From NCBI RefSeq assembly GCF_016765675.1, contig NZ_JAESWB010000115.1:1-64000 (forward strand): 64,000 nt of DNA, given 5' to 3'. Numbering within the stretch: the first letter of the stretch is position 1; each line of letters begins with the position of its first letter. The notes beneath the pieces were generated by a model. The model worked only from the letters and a program-made list of their open reading frames with translations, was not told the DNA's origin and ran no database searches. A program made the translations under genes and the position numbers. Origin of the DNA: Neobacillus paridis (GTDB lineage: Bacteria; Bacillota; Bacilli; Bacillales; Cytobacillaceae). Positions 47,287 through 57,794 of this stretch are shown in pieces.

Positions 47287-49704
47287 ATGAGTTTCGATCA
47301 TCGAAAAATCGAAAAAAAATGGCAAAAAAGATGGGAAGAAGAAAAAACTTTTAAAACAAGCGAAGAATATGATAAACGAAAATTCTACGCCTTAGATATG
47401 TTCCCATATCCATCAGGAGCCGGGCTCCATGTCGGGCACCCTGAGGGCTACACCGCAACAGATATACTTTCGCGGATGAAACGGATGCAGGGCTACAACG
47501 TGCTGCACCCGATGGGCTGGGATGCCTTCGGTCTACCTGCAGAGCAGTATGCATTAGATACTGGCAATGATCCGGCAGAATTTACCGCAAAAAATATTGA
47601 TACCTTCCGCAGGCAAATTAAAGCGCTCGGTTTCTCTTATGATTGGGATCGTGAAGTCAACACAACCGATCCGGACTATTACAAATGGACACAATGGATT
47701 TTCTTAAAGCTGTGGGAAAAAGGCCTTGCCTATGTGGATGAAGTTCCGGTTAACTGGTGCCCGGCACTGGGGACTGTATTAGCTAACGAAGAAGTGATTG
47801 ATGGTAAAAGCGAACGCGGCGGCCATCCGGTAGAACGCCGGCCAATGAGGCAGTGGATGTTGAAGATTACCGCTTATGCCGACCGTTTGCTTGAGGATCT
47901 GGAAGAGCTGGATTGGCCCGAGTCATTAAAAGAAATGCAGCGCAACTGGATTGGCCGTTCTGAAGGAGCTGAAGTCAACTTCCAAATTGAAGGACATGAC
48001 GGAACATTCACCGTATTTACGACTCGTCCTGATACACTTTTTGGGGCAACCTATGCGGTCCTTGCACCTGAGCATAAGCTTGTCGAAAAAATTACCACGG
48101 CAGAACAGCGCCCGGCAGTTGAGGCCTATCTTGAAAAAGTCAAATCCAAGAGTGATCTTGAACGTACCGACCTTGCTAAAGAAAAAACCGGCGTCTTTAC
48201 AGGTGCCTATGCAATAAATCCGGCCAATGGCGAAAAAATGCCAATCTGGATTGCCGACTATGTACTGGCAAGTTACGGTACCGGGGCCATTATGGCAGTA
48301 CCGGCCCATGATGAGCGCGATTATGAGTTTGCCAGGAAATTTGACCTGCCAATTAAGGAAGTTGTTGCTGGCGGCGATATCACTAAAGAGGCTTATACCG
48401 GCGACGGTGAACATATAAACTCCGATTTCTTAAACGGTTTGAATAAAGCTGATGCGATTTCGAACATGATCGCCTGGCTTGAAGATAAAGGCATTGGGAC
48501 GAAGAAAGTGACATACCGCCTGCGCGATTGGCTGTTCAGCCGGCAACGTTACTGGGGTGAACCGATTCCAATTATTCATTGGGAGGACGGTACCACCACA
48601 GCAGTTCCAGAAGATCAGCTTCCATTGACACTGCCGAAAACAAAGGATATTAAACCATCCGGCACCGGTGAGTCACCACTTGCGAACATCGAAGAATGGG
48701 TCAATGTTGTCGATCCGGTAACAGGGAAAAAAGGCCGCCGCGAAACCAATACAATGCCGCAATGGGCTGGCAGCTGCTGGTACTATTTGCGTTATATTGA
48801 TCCGAAAAATGATCAGGAACTGGCCTCACCAGAAAAATTAAAGCACTGGCTGCCTATAGATATTTATATTGGCGGTGCTGAACATGCCGTATTGCACTTA
48901 CTATATGCCCGTTTTTGGCATAAATTCTTATATGATCTTGGCGTGGTACCAACAAAAGAGCCATTCCAAAAACTATTTAACCAAGGAATGATTTTAGGCG
49001 AAGGCAATGAAAAGATGAGTAAGTCAAAAGGAAATGTTGTTAATCCAGATGACATCATTGAAAGTCATGGTGCTGATACCCTGCGCTTATATGAAATGTT
49101 CATGGGACCATTGGATGCCTCGATTGCCTGGTCGACAAATGGATTGGACGGTTCCCGCCGTTTCTTGGATCGGATCTGGCGTTTGCTGGTTGAAGAAGAT
49201 GGCACGTTAAATCCAAAGATTCAGCCGACCGAAGAAGCTTCAAGCATGGAAAAAGTATATCATCAGACAGTGAAGAAAGTTACTGAGGATTATGAAGGCC
49301 TAAGATTTAACACGGCCATTTCGCAAATGATGGTATTCGTAAATGAAGCGTATAAAGCTGATGTTCTGCCAAAGCCATACATCGAAGGCTTTGTTAAATT
49401 ACTTTCGCCGGTGGCACCGCATCTTGCCGAGGAGCTTTGGGAAAAGCTTGGACATCATGATACGATTTCCTATGAAGCTTGGCCTGCCTATGATGAAGCC
49501 AAGCTGGTGGATAACGAAGTGGAAATTGTTATTCAAATCAATGGTAAAGTAAAAGCCAAGCTGGTAGTGCCAAAAGATGCCAGCAAAGAGACGTTAGAGG
49601 GAATCGCCATGGGTGATGACCGCGTGCAAGCACAAATTGACGGCAAAACAATTCGCAAAGTCATTACCGTACCCGGCAAGCTCGTGAATATTGTTGCAAA
49701 TTAA
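47287..49704 (+). CDS. leuS: Leucyl-tRNA synthetase
   Basis: 805 residues. The HIGH-type motif is in [21 protein letters not shown] near residue 45, the editing domain includes [15 protein letters not shown], and [13 protein letters not shown] begins at Lys576. It charges tRNA-Leu, two genes for which lie in the tRNA cluster here. AGGAGG precedes the ATG. Confidence 0.97.
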   Translation: MSFDHRKIEKKWQKRWEEEKTFKTSEEYDKRKFYALDMFPYPSGAGLHVGHPEGYTATDILSRMKRMQGYNVLHPMGWDAFGLPAEQYALDTGNDPAEFTAKNIDTFRRQIKALGFSYDWDREVNTTDPDYYKWTQWIFLKLWEKGLAYVDEVPVNWCPALGTVLANEEVIDGKSERGGHPVERRPMRQWMLKITAYADRLLEDLEELDWPESLKEMQRNWIGRSEGAEVNFQIEGHDGTFTVFTTRPDTLFGATYAVLAPEHKLVEKITTAEQRPAVEAYLEKVKSKSDLERTDLAKEKTGVFTGAYAINPANGEKMPIWIADYVLASYGTGAIMAVPAHDERDYEFARKFDLPIKEVVAGGDITKEAYTGDGEHINSDFLNGLNKADAISNMIAWLEDKGIGTKKVTYRLRDWLFSRQRYWGEPIPIIHWEDGTTTAVPEDQLPLTLPKTKDIKPSGTGESPLANIEEWVNVVDPVTGKKGRRETNTMPQWAGSCWYYLRYIDPKNDQELASPEKLKHWLPIDIYIGGAEHAVLHLLYARFWHKFLYDLGVVPTKEPFQKLFNQGMILGEGNEKMSKSKGNVVNPDDIIESHGADTLRLYEMFMGPLDASIAWSTNGLDGSRRFLDRIWRLLVEEDGTLNPKIQPTEEASSMEKVYHQTVKKVTEDYEGLRFNTAISQMMVFVNEAYKADVLPKPYIEGFVKLLSPVAPHLAEELWEKLGHHDTISYEAWPAYDEAKLVDNEVEIVIQINGKVKAKLVVPKDASKETLEGIAMGDDRVQAQIDGKTIRKVITVPGKLVNIVAN

Positions 49705-49713
49705 AATGATGAC

Positions 49714-49746
49714 ATCCTCCATCCATATATGGGGGATTTTTTTATT
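49714..49746 (+). terminator. Terminator after leuS
   Basis: ATCCTCCAT pairs with ATGGGGGAT (one G-U), followed by seven T. Confidence 0.82.
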
Positions 49747-49800
49747 TTAATTTTCAGAAAAATGGTCAATAATGAGAGACAAAAAGAAAGGAAGAGTTCG

Positions 49801-49986
49801 ATGATCCAAGTGAAGTTGTTTGACCGGGAGCATGAAAAGGATTTAGAAAAAGAAATGAATCATTTTTTAAGAAGATTGGATGAGAAGAGCTTGCTGGATA
49901 TTAAATATAATGTCGCGGCATTTCCAGAGGATGATGAGGAGGAACAAATTTACTGTTTTTCGGCAATGATTATTTATAGGGCCTGA
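49801..49986 (+). CDS. Cse60-like sporulation protein
   Basis: 61 residues from ATG 49801 (MIQVKLFDREHEKDLEKEMNH), after GAAAGGAAGAG; the frame is open upstream to 49729. The C-terminal EEEQIYCFSAMIIYR resembles the short Bacillus protein Cse60, known as a sporulation gene under sigma-E. Function at the molecular level unknown. Converges with the flavoprotein gene, eight bases away. Confidence 0.65.
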   Translation: MIQVKLFDREHEKDLEKEMNHFLRRLDEKSLLDIKYNVAAFPEDDEEEQIYCFSAMIIYRA

Positions 49987-49994
49987 CCAATGGG

Positions 49995-51260
49995 TCAGGC
50001 CCTAGCTGATAATGCGGCATTCACCCCTGCCAATCTCCCAGTAACCAGCGCGGAGGTAATGTTATATCCTCCTGTATAACCGTGAATATCGAGGATTTCG
50101 CCGCAAAAATATAACCCGTTCATCCGTTTTGAACCCATCGTTTTTGGGTCGATTTCTTTCACAGACACCCCGCCGCCGGTAACAAAGGCTTTTTCCAACG
50201 GCAATGTCCCATTGACCTTAAATTGAAACTGCTTGCAGCTTTTGGCAAAACTGCGGGTCTTTTCGTTCGTAAGAGAGCCTGCCTGCGCTGCGGGATCGAT
50301 CTCATTGGTTTCTAACAGAAAAAGCAGGTAGCGCTCCGGCAGCAGCCCTTTTAAGGTATTTTTGATGCTCTTTTTCGGCTCTTCTTTTATTATTTTGATC
50401 ATTTCCTGAAATAATTCTTCTTCATTTCGATCCGGCATCACATCGAGGCTCATCGTAACCTCTGTAAGATGCCATTTTTTCATGGCTTTCACGACAAACT
50501 GACTGCATCTTAACACAGCGGGACCGCTAATGCCGAAATGGGTAAAAATCATATCCATCCGGTGGCTGATAAGAGGCTTTCCTTTTGGGTTTAACACGCT
50601 TAATTCAATGTCTCTTAATGATATTCCCTGCAGAATTTTTTGCTTAATAAACGGTTCACTGGAAGTGACAGGCACTTCCGTTGGAAATAATTCGGTAATT
50701 GTGTGTCCGGCTTTCTCCGCCCAGGCATAACCGTCGCCGGTTGATCCCGTTTGCGGAACCGATTTGCCGCCAACAGCAATGACAATGGATTTTGCCCAGA
50801 TTTTTTGCCCGTCTTTTAATTGGACTGCTGATACCCTGCCATCCTCGTAGAGTACATCGGCAACCGGGCTGTTTTTAAAAACTTTAACCTGTAGTTTTTC
50901 TAATTGCTGCAACAAGGCATCAACCACCGACTGTGCCTTATTGGAAACTGGAAACATCCGGCCGTGGTCCTCTTCCTTAAGAGCAATTCCCAGATTCTCG
51001 AAAAACTGAATAATATCTTCATGATTAAAAATCGAAAAAGCGCTGTATAAAAACTTGCCGTTTCCCGGGATATGTTTAATAATTTCCTCTACTGGCCTCC
51101 GGTTTGTTACGTTGCAGCGGCCGCCACCGGATATCGCCAGCTTCCGGCCAAGCTTGTCCCCTTTATCAATGAGCAGCACCTTGGCCCCTTTTTCGCCAGC
51201 AGCAATGGCTGCCATTAAACCTGATGGACCGCCGCCAATCACAATTACATCCAATTGCAT
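49995..51260 (-). CDS. ytfP: FAD-dependent oxidoreductase YtfP (HI0933/BaiN family)
   Basis: About 421 residues from ATG 51260. The dinucleotide-binding [13 protein letters not shown] is at residues 9-21, then [14 protein letters not shown] and, near the end, [32 protein letters not shown] -10-like TATAAT on the minus strand at 51302-51307 means a start at 51302 would be untranscribed, which favours 51260. Physiological substrate unknown. Confidence 0.85.
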   Translation of the reverse strand: MQLDVIVIGGGPSGLMAAIAAGEKGAKVLLIDKGDKLGRKLAISGGGRCNVTNRRPVEEIIKHIPGNGKFLYSAFSIFNHEDIIQFFENLGIALKEEDHGRMFPVSNKAQSVVDALLQQLEKLQVKVFKNSPVADVLYEDGRVSAVQLKDGQKIWAKSIVIAVGGKSVPQTGSTGDGYAWAEKAGHTITELFPTEVPVTSSEPFIKQKILQGISLRDIELSVLNPKGKPLISHRMDMIFTHFGISGPAVLRCSQFVVKAMKKWHLTEVTMSLDVMPDRNEEELFQEMIKIIKEEPKKSIKNTLKGLLPERYLLFLLETNEIDPAAQAGSLTNEKTRSFAKSCKQFQFKVNGTLPLEKAFVTGGGVSVKEIDPKTMGSKRMNGLYFCGEILDIHGYTGGYNITSALVTGRLAGVNAALSARA

Positions 51261-51455
51261 TTTTTCACCAACTTTAACTAGATTCACTTCATTATGCAAC
51301 AATTATAGTAAAATTAAACGAACCTCCCATTATTTTTCACAAAAATAACTTGATTGTAAGTGGCATCGGGAGAAAAGAAGTTGTAAACTACTAATAGTGT
51401 GCAAAAAGTCAAGTTTCTTATTGCGCATGTATTTCTTCAGTCAGGAAGGGATTCT

Positions 51456-53087
51456 ATGCAGTCGAAGCTTTTAAGAGGTACCTTTATCTTAACACTGGGA
51501 ACGATACTTTCGAAAGTTCTTGGGTTAATTTATGTTATTCCATTCTTTCAAATTGTCGGTCGCGAAGGAACCGTTCTATATCAATATTCCTACGTTCCGT
51601 ATACAGTTTTTATCAGTATTGCAACAGCTGGTGTACCGCTTGCTGTTTCGAAATTTATTTCAAAATATAATGCCCTCGAGGAATATGCAGTTGGCAGAAA
51701 GCTGTTTAAATCCGGGATTGTGGTTATGCTGACAACTGGATTTTTGGCCTTTTTAGTGATGTATCTCGCTGCGCCCACCCTTGCCGAGATGAGTACGGGC
51801 GGAGACGCCAATTTAAAAAATGTTACCACCGTCATGCGGGCTGTCAGCTTTGCTTTAATTGTTGTGCCGTTTATGAGTTTAATCAGAGGCTACTTTCAAG
51901 GTCATCAATCCATGGGGCCATCAGCTCTTTCACAAGTAGTAGAACAGATTGTCAGAATTGCTTTTGTTCTGCTGGGTGCCTTCGTAGTCATGAAGTTTTT
52001 AAATGGAAAAATTGTTACGGCTGTCAGCGTAGCGACGTTTGCCGCATTTATTGGGGCAATCGGCGGACTTGCTGTATTATTTTGGTATTGGTATAAAAGG
52101 AAACCATATTTAGACGAATTGCTTGAACATGATAAGGGTACGATTAATATATCACTCAAAGAAATCTATAAAGAAATTATTTTGTATTCCTTTCCCTTTG
52201 TTCTAGTCGGAATCGCCAATCCGTTATTTCAGGCAATTGATCAATTTACCTTTAGTAAGGCATTAGTTCAAATTGGTTTTACCGAGCAAGTGGCCGATTC
52301 CTTTTTTTCAATGTTAAACTTTGAATCACATAAAATTGTTATCATTCCTGTTTCCCTGGCAACTGCTTTCTCCTTAACGCTGGTTCCAAGCATCACCAAA
52401 GCGTTTGTAGAGGGTGACAAAAAAAGTATGGTTCATCAATTAAATCAGTCGTTTCAGGTTTTATTATTTTTAACATTACCGGCAGCGATTGGGTTATCAT
52501 TATTAGCTGAGCCGGTTTACACCGTTTTTTACCAACATGATGTTATGGGAACGGAAGTATTGAGGGCATACGCGCCGGTAGCGATTCTCTTTTCTTTATA
52601 TTCCGTTACAGCTGCTATTTTACAGGGAATTAATGAACAGCGCTTTACGGTTCTTAGCCTGCTTGTCGGCTTATTGATCAAATTGTCATTGAATATTCCT
52701 CTTATTAAGATGATGGAAACAAGAGGTGCCGTTTTAGCCACGACATTAGGATACACGGCAGCAATTATAATCAATCTGATTGTTATTAAAACCTTTGCCC
52801 GTTATCCATTCCGGATTGTCTGGCGCAGAAGTTTGCTGATCGGGATATTTGCCGGTTTAATGAGGGCTGTAACAGAAGGGGTTTACCGGGTACTATTGCT
52901 ATTCCTTTCACCCGAGTCAAAAATTCAATCGGTCATTATTATTCTCTTATGTGCTGCAATTGGTGCGGCGGTTTATTTCTATCTTGGGGTTAAGTCAGGT
53001 CTCATTAGCCGCTTATTCGGCTCAAGATTTGACCGCCTGATGACAAAAATAAAATTGCCGGGAAGGAGAAGAACGGTTGAGAATTGA
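51456..53087 (+). CDS. ytgP: MATE/MVF-type lipid II flippase (MurJ, YtgP)
   Basis: 543 residues, about 14 membrane segments, beginning MQSKLLRGTFILTLGTILSKVLGLIYVIPFF. ATG 51456 follows AGGAAGGG. B. subtilis YtgP (544 residues) acts as MurJ, moving lipid II across the membrane for peptidoglycan synthesis. The stop overlaps the start of the next gene. SpoVB-like paralogues exist, but position beside ytfP and the pseudouridine synthase favours YtgP. Confidence 0.87.
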   Translation: MQSKLLRGTFILTLGTILSKVLGLIYVIPFFQIVGREGTVLYQYSYVPYTVFISIATAGVPLAVSKFISKYNALEEYAVGRKLFKSGIVVMLTTGFLAFLVMYLAAPTLAEMSTGGDANLKNVTTVMRAVSFALIVVPFMSLIRGYFQGHQSMGPSALSQVVEQIVRIAFVLLGAFVVMKFLNGKIVTAVSVATFAAFIGAIGGLAVLFWYWYKRKPYLDELLEHDKGTINISLKEIYKEIILYSFPFVLVGIANPLFQAIDQFTFSKALVQIGFTEQVADSFFSMLNFESHKIVIIPVSLATAFSLTLVPSITKAFVEGDKKSMVHQLNQSFQVLLFLTLPAAIGLSLLAEPVYTVFYQHDVMGTEVLRAYAPVAILFSLYSVTAAILQGINEQRFTVLSLLVGLLIKLSLNIPLIKMMETRGAVLATTLGYTAAIIINLIVIKTFARYPFRIVWRRSLLIGIFAGLMRAVTEGVYRVLLLFLSPESKIQSVIIILLCAAIGAAVYFYLGVKSGLISRLFGSRFDRLMTKIKLPGRRRTVEN

Positions 53088-53796
53088 TAAAATGCTGGCG
53101 AATCTGGGTTATGGCAGCCGTAAGGAAGTCAAACAACTGTTGAAAAGCGGTGCTGTAATGATTGATGATATCGTGGTTAAGGATGCCAAACAGCAAGTGG
53201 ATCCAACTATCCAAACGGTAACCTTAAATGGTGAAGTGATTGAGTATAAGGAATATATATATTTGCTGATGAATAAGCCGCCTGGTGTTTTATCTGCGAC
53301 AGAGGATAACGTCGATGAGACGGTGATTGATTTACTGGAAATAGAGGACCAAGTCTATGAACCGTTCCCGGTCGGCCGGCTCGACAAAGATACCGAGGGT
53401 TTGCTGTTGATTACTAATGATGGGCAATTGGCGCACAGGTTGTTATCGCCAAAAAAGCACGTTCCCAAGACTTATTTTGCGGTCATTGATCGTGAAGTAA
53501 CGGACGAGGATGTTAGGGCTTTTGCCGAAGGTGTTGTACTCGACGATGGTTATAAAACTAAGCCCGGCAAGCTGAAAATTCTAAAATCCGGGACTCATTC
53601 CGATGTTGAACTAACGATTACTGAAGGAAAATTCCACCAGGTAAAAAGGATGTTTGAAGCCGTAGGCAAGAGGGTTATATACCTGCAGCGGATTTCCATG
53701 GGCCCCTTAGTACTGGATGAAACACTTGAACCTGGTGAATACCGCGAACTAACGGACGAAGAAATTGAGTTATTAAAAAATGATCAAGTGAAGTGA
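53077..53796 (+). CDS. ytzG: 16S rRNA pseudouridine synthase, RsuA family (YtzG)
   Basis: 239 residues: N-terminal S4 RNA-binding domain (RIDKMLANLGYGSRKEVKQLLKSGAV) and a pseudouridine synthase domain with PVGRLDKDTEGLLLITNDG, catalytic Asp103. TTG start at 53077 with GGAAGGAG upstream, inside the last codons of ytgP. The exact target uridine is not determined by the sequence. Confidence 0.88.
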   Translation: MRIDKMLANLGYGSRKEVKQLLKSGAVMIDDIVVKDAKQQVDPTIQTVTLNGEVIEYKEYIYLLMNKPPGVLSATEDNVDETVIDLLEIEDQVYEPFPVGRLDKDTEGLLLITNDGQLAHRLLSPKKHVPKTYFAVIDREVTDEDVRAFAEGVVLDDGYKTKPGKLKILKSGTHSDVELTITEGKFHQVKRMFEAVGKRVIYLQRISMGPLVLDETLEPGEYRELTDEEIELLKNDQVK

Positions 53797-53797
53797 A

Positions 53798-53827
53798 AAA
53801 GCAGCTATAGTGTTAGCTGCTTTTTCT
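53798..53827 (+). terminator. Terminator after the pseudouridine synthase gene
   Basis: AAAAAGCAGCTA pairs with TAGCTGCTTTTT around a six-base loop. Confidence 0.86.
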
Positions 53828-53931
53828 TTAATTTCCTCAACAATAGGTAAAATATGATTTTCTGTCGTCACAATATTTTTCCTAAACTTTGGGTATCTTA
53901 CAATCAAAAGAAGACATGGGGGGAAGTGTTG

Positions 53932-54738
53932 ATGAAATTAACACATGAGAAGGCGATCGAATTACATGGCTTTAATAATCTGACGAAATCATTAAGTTTT
54001 AATATGTATGATATTTGTTTTACGAGGACGCGGGAAGAGCGGGAAGCCTATTTAAATTATATTGATGAGCAATACAGTGCAGAGCGGTTGACAAGAATTC
54101 TACAGGATGTCGCCGATATTATTGGGGCACATGTATTGAATATTGCCAGTCAGGACTTTGAACCGACCGGGGCCAGCGTGACCTTTTTAATATCGGAGGC
54201 ACCCGTTCACAATCCGCCTTTGGAAATATTCGAAGAATCACCGGGACCGTTAATGGAATCGGTGGTTTTGCAGCTTGATAAGAGTCATATTACCGTTCAT
54301 ACATATCCGGAATACCACCCTGATGAGGGGATCAGTACGTTCCGCGCTGATATCGATGTTTCAACATGCGGTGAAATCTCACCTTTGAAGGCGCTGCACC
54401 ATTTAATCCGTTCGTTTGAGACGGATGTGATGACCATCGATTACCGAGTCCGCGGATTTACTAGGGATAAAGATGGATATAAATTATTTATTGATCATGA
54501 AATTAGCTCCATTCAGAACTATATTCCCGACGATTTGATCGATATGTTTGATATGATTGATGTCAACGTTTATCAGGAAAATATATTTCACACGAAATGT
54601 AAACTGCGGAATTTTGATTTAAATAACTATTTATTTGGGTATACAAAAGATAAATTGTCCCCAGAAGAAGCTGCTGAAATTACAGAACGAATTCATTTTG
54701 AAATGGATGAAATTTTTTATGGGAAAAATATTATTTGA
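53932..54738 (+). CDS. speD: S-adenosylmethionine decarboxylase, E. coli-type proenzyme
   Basis: 268 residues from ATG 53932 after GGGGGAAG; the frame extends upstream to 53854 without a site. [20 protein letters not shown] contains the self-cleavage site Lys117-Ser118, where Ser becomes the pyruvoyl group. The size and motif are those of the large E. coli class, not the 126-residue SpeD of B. subtilis. It supplies decarboxylated SAM for spermidine synthesis. Flanked by terminators on both sides, so monocistronic. Confidence 0.92.
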   Translation: MKLTHEKAIELHGFNNLTKSLSFNMYDICFTRTREEREAYLNYIDEQYSAERLTRILQDVADIIGAHVLNIASQDFEPTGASVTFLISEAPVHNPPLEIFEESPGPLMESVVLQLDKSHITVHTYPEYHPDEGISTFRADIDVSTCGEISPLKALHHLIRSFETDVMTIDYRVRGFTRDKDGYKLFIDHEISSIQNYIPDDLIDMFDMIDVNVYQENIFHTKCKLRNFDLNNYLFGYTKDKLSPEEAAEITERIHFEMDEIFYGKNII

Positions 54739-54767
54739 AAAAGAGCCTGATTGCCGGGCTCTTTTCA
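54737..54767. terminator. Terminator between speD and the ATPase gene
   Basis: AAAAGAGCC pairs with GGCTCTTTT around a loop, at convergent gene ends. Confidence 0.84.
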
Positions 54768-54771
54768 TATA

Positions 54772-55521
54772 TTATCCTTCGAATAGATGATGCAGCATCC
54801 GATTTTTATCATCGAAAAATTGCTTCATCAGTCGATAATGGTTTGTCTCTTCCAGTTTGCTTTCTGAAATTCCTGACTCAGTAAACTCAAAAATTTTTGC
54901 ATCTGGGTAGGCCATAATGATGGGTGAATGGGTTGCGATAATCAATTGGGAATTTTCCTGTACTAAATCATGAATTCGTGTCAGCATCGACATTTGTCTG
55001 AGAGGTGACAAGGCAGCCTCCGGTTCATCCAAAATATAGATACCATTTCCACGGAATCGATGAAGAAACGTGGCGAAGAATGCTTCACCATGGGATTGCT
55101 CATGGAGTGAAACCCCGCCAAATGAATCAATCACCTTAGTTCCGAATCCTTCCCGGTCCATTTCTTCAATATTGGAAGCAACATTATAAAAGCTTTCCGC
55201 CCTTAGAAAAAATCCATCAGTTGGTTTATCGATGCCTTTTATTAATTTGAGGTAATCAGCAAGCGGGGAATGAGAATCATAGGTGGAAAAATTAAAGTTC
55301 AACGATCCGCCCTCAGGATTAAATCCTAATGCAACGGCAATTGCTTCGATTAATGTAGATTTCCCCATGCCGTTTTCACCAACAAAAAAGGTAACCTTAG
55401 GATGTAATACGAGTTCATCCAAAGTTTCTACACTGGGGAGATGAAAAGGATATTGTTTGAATGACGGAATATCAGCTTTCATTAATTGGATACTTCTTAA
55501 AAATTGGCTATTCCAATACAT
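54772..55521 (-). CDS. AAA-type predicted ATPase (ABC-like AAA_21 fold)
   Basis: 249 residues. Walker A VGENGMGKSTLIEAIA with Lys54, signature-like SHGEAFFATF near 145, Walker B GIYILDEPEAALSP near 165 and the switch ATHSPIIMAYP. This soluble SMC/ABC-like ATPase type (COG3910) appears alone or in defence and repair modules. No nuclease or partner gene adjoins it here, so no system is proposed. Confidence 0.82.
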   Translation of the reverse strand: MYWNSQFLRSIQLMKADIPSFKQYPFHLPSVETLDELVLHPKVTFFVGENGMGKSTLIEAIAVALGFNPEGGSLNFNFSTYDSHSPLADYLKLIKGIDKPTDGFFLRAESFYNVASNIEEMDREGFGTKVIDSFGGVSLHEQSHGEAFFATFLHRFRGNGIYILDEPEAALSPLRQMSMLTRIHDLVQENSQLIIATHSPIIMAYPDAKIFEFTESGISESKLEETNHYRLMKQFFDDKNRMLHHLFEG

Positions 55522-55683
55522 ATATTGACCTCGGTTTGCTTTTTACCTTCATTGTATCAACCTGTTGGAATTTGTATCAATTAGGATGACAAAAATTCTG
55601 CACATTCGGAAAAGGGAGGCTGCATGAAATTAGGTATATTATAACAGCTTATCCCATACATTTGAAATAGGAGGGGAACTTGT

Positions 55684-56112
55684 ATGCAATTTTACTATGG
55701 TCAGCAAATGCCATTAAGAATACTGGATGAAGCAGAATTTTGGAAACATCAAGAGGAGGAGCATACGGTTGTAATTCGCGAGTTGGTTTCCGAACTGGAA
55801 CCTGAATTTGTCGATGCTTTGAAAAAATGGGAACAGGCCCTTGCTGAAACAAACCAGCAGGTAGTCCGTTTTATTGAATCGGTGGTCCGCTCTGGTTATC
55901 AAATATCAGACCAGTTGCACCAACAAGTGATGCAGCTGGTGGCCTATTGCCTGCAGCAAAGTGAATCGTTTATTGCCCTATGCCAACAAATCAAAACACA
56001 CAGTGCTGCGGTAAGCAGCAATCATACAGCAAAAGTAGTACTTGTGCACATCATCCGTGAATCCGAGTATTTTATCGGTATTGCTCAGGCACTGTTATCA
56101 AGTGGACAGTAA
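55684..56112 (+). CDS. DUF2935-like helical protein
   Basis: 142 residues, nearly all helical: RILDEAEFWKHQEEEHTVVIRELVSELEPEFVDAL, then HIIRESEYFIGIAQAL. His and Glu residues in HQEEEH and RESEY recall metal-binding DUF2935 proteins, which usually have two such domains; this one has about one and a half. AGGAGGGG ten bases before the ATG. Function unknown. Confidence 0.7.
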   Translation: MQFYYGQQMPLRILDEAEFWKHQEEEHTVVIRELVSELEPEFVDALKKWEQALAETNQQVVRFIESVVRSGYQISDQLHQQVMQLVAYCLQQSESFIALCQQIKTHSAAVSSNHTAKVVLVHIIRESEYFIGIAQALLSSGQ

Positions 56113-56118
56113 TAAACT

Positions 56119-56153
56119 TTAAAGTGATATTCCTTATTGGGATATCACTTTTT
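56119..56153 (+). terminator. Terminator after the DUF2935 gene
   Basis: AAAGTGATAT pairs with ATATCACTTT and is followed by T residues. Confidence 0.82.
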
Positions 56154-56169
56154 GAATCATGTTGACGCG

Positions 56170-56234
56170 ACGGGTAAATTATCAAAACAGACGGGTAAAA
56201 TCAGAAAAATGACGGGTAAATGATAAATCCCGTC
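56170..56234. repeat. 21-bp direct repeats (ACGGGTAAA) with inverted end
   Basis: ACGGGTAAA begins at 56170, 56191 and 56212, exact 21-bp steps. The last copy faces an inverted copy: GACGGG at 56211 and CCCGTC at 56229-56234, giving a short hairpin. In one frame the repeat would read TGKLSKQ-TGKIRKM-TGK-stop, but no start or RBS accompanies it. Confidence 0.7.
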
Positions 56235-56256
56235 TTAAAGCAGTACCAATAAAATA

Positions 56257-56285
56257 AAAAGCCAGCAAGTAATTCGCCGGCTTTT
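56257..56285 (-). terminator. Terminator of the permease gene
   Basis: On the minus strand AAAAGCCGGCG pairs with TGCTGGCTTTT, T run following; it overlaps the permease stop codon. Confidence 0.78.
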
Positions 56286-57624
56286 ACACTAGTACGATTG
56301 TTTTTCTAGTAATATATGAAAAAAGGATTAACACTCCGATGGTTATAAGACTAACGGATGTTCCAATAATATTATTGCGATTAAATATAAATCCGATGAA
56401 GATCACGCCCAAGGCGATTAAAGCAAAGACGGTCGAATATGGGAACCATTTTACTTTAAAAGACGGCTGATTGAGGTATTGCGGCCGTAGTTTTAACTGT
56501 GCGGCACAAATACTCATCCATATTAGCATGACGGTGAAACCAGGGATTGTCATTAAATAGCTGATGACTTCATCAGGGGTCAGGTATGCCAGGAAGACGC
56601 CAAACATGATAAACAAACTCGTCATCATCAGCCCAATAATCGGAATTCCTTTACGAGATAATACCGCTAATCTGGCAGGCGCCACACCACTTTGTGCCAT
56701 CGAAAATAACGTCCTGGAAGTTGCATATATACCGGAGTTAGCCGCCGAAAGCACCGCGGTCAAGAGCACAAAATTCATAATATGGGCTGCACCAGGCAGA
56801 CCGGTAACACTAAATACTTGGACAAACGGGCTGTCGGCGCCAGTAACCTTATTCCACGGCATTATCCCACAAATGATGAGGATTGGCATTATATAGAAAA
56901 TAATAATCCGCCAAACCGTACTCTTGATAATTCTTGGTAATACCCTTTCTGCATCCTTCGTTTCGGTCACGGCAACACCGATCAACTCGGCCCCGCCATA
57001 AGAAAACATAACGACCAAAAAGGCGCTGAACGTGCCCCCAAGGCCATGAGGGAAAAAGCCGCCATGCCCGGTATAATTTGACAATGGATTGTGAATCCCA
57101 CTGGGAATAACGCCTAACAGTAATAAAAATCCTAAAATGATAAAGGCCGTTAGAGCAAGAATTTTCACCCCGGCAAACCAAAATTCAAGTTCTCCATAGT
57201 ATTTTACTTGAAACAAATTAATTCCAATGATCACCACAGCGCAGATCAGACTTAGCAGCCATAAGGGGGATTGAGGAAACCAAAATTGCAGGAAGCTTCC
57301 TGCAGCTAATAATTCTACTGCCGTCACGATAATCCAGTTGATCCAATAAAGCCAACCCACGAGGAAAGATACTTGGGAACCAAAAGCCTTGTTGATTAAA
57401 TGCTGCACATTATGATTGGGATAAGCCAAAGCCAATTCACCTAGCGCCGCCATAATAATGAACAGAATAACTCCACCAATTAAATAGGCAAAAACAACGC
57501 TTGGGCCGGCAGTATGGAGCGTATCCGCACTCCCTTTAAATATCCCTGTACCAATCATCCCGGCTAATGCAATAAATTGAACGTGGCGCGGTAATAATCC
57601 TTTGTTTAGTTGCTGTTTTTTCAT
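56284..57624 (-). CDS. ytnA: Amino-acid permease of the APC superfamily, YtnA-like
   Basis: 446 residues, about 12 membrane segments. FIALAGMIGTGIFKGSADTLHTAGP is the substrate-binding first helix motif; YGGAELIGVAVTETKDAERVLPRII follows in helix 6 and the loop after it. ATG 57624 (MKKQQLNKGLLPRH) has GGGTG upstream; the frame is open to 57672. Substrate not determined; proline- or GABA-type permeases share these motifs. Confidence 0.8.
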   Translation of the reverse strand: MKKQQLNKGLLPRHVQFIALAGMIGTGIFKGSADTLHTAGPSVVFAYLIGGVILFIIMAALGELALAYPNHNVQHLINKAFGSQVSFLVGWLYWINWIIVTAVELLAAGSFLQFWFPQSPLWLLSLICAVVIIGINLFQVKYYGELEFWFAGVKILALTAFIILGFLLLLGVIPSGIHNPLSNYTGHGGFFPHGLGGTFSAFLVVMFSYGGAELIGVAVTETKDAERVLPRIIKSTVWRIIIFYIMPILIICGIMPWNKVTGADSPFVQVFSVTGLPGAAHIMNFVLLTAVLSAANSGIYATSRTLFSMAQSGVAPARLAVLSRKGIPIIGLMMTSLFIMFGVFLAYLTPDEVISYLMTIPGFTVMLIWMSICAAQLKLRPQYLNQPSFKVKWFPYSTVFALIALGVIFIGFIFNRNNIIGTSVSLITIGVLILFSYITRKTIVLV

Positions 57625-57751
57625 AGTGCACCCGCTTCTCTCTCGCTTAAACGCTTTTAAGTGATAAAGCATTTTTTATATTAATATATCATTTTTGTGA
57701 AAATTGTCAATAACAGCTAGTTGTTTCATAGAGATTGTAGGAAAACACAAT

Positions 57752-57784
57752 AAAACAACACGCGGCAATCCGCGTGCTGTTTTA
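57752..57784 (-). terminator. Terminator after ytzE
   Basis: On the minus strand ACAGCACGCGG pairs with CCGCGTGTTGT (G-U allowed), followed by T residues. Confidence 0.83.
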
Positions 57785-57794
57785 ACGATTTCAT

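Noticed and set aside
51302..51399. Upstream ATG 51302 as the flavoprotein start
   Set aside because: A -10-like TATAAT overlaps that position on the coding strand, and there is no ribosome site before it.
54772..55521. Stand-alone anti-phage ATPase system
   Set aside because: No partner nuclease, toxin or repeat adjoins it; a single ATPase is not enough to propose a defence system.
56170..56234. Repeats as a CRISPR array
   Set aside because: The 21-bp step includes both the repeat and any spacer, only about 9 bases are conserved, and no cas gene is near.
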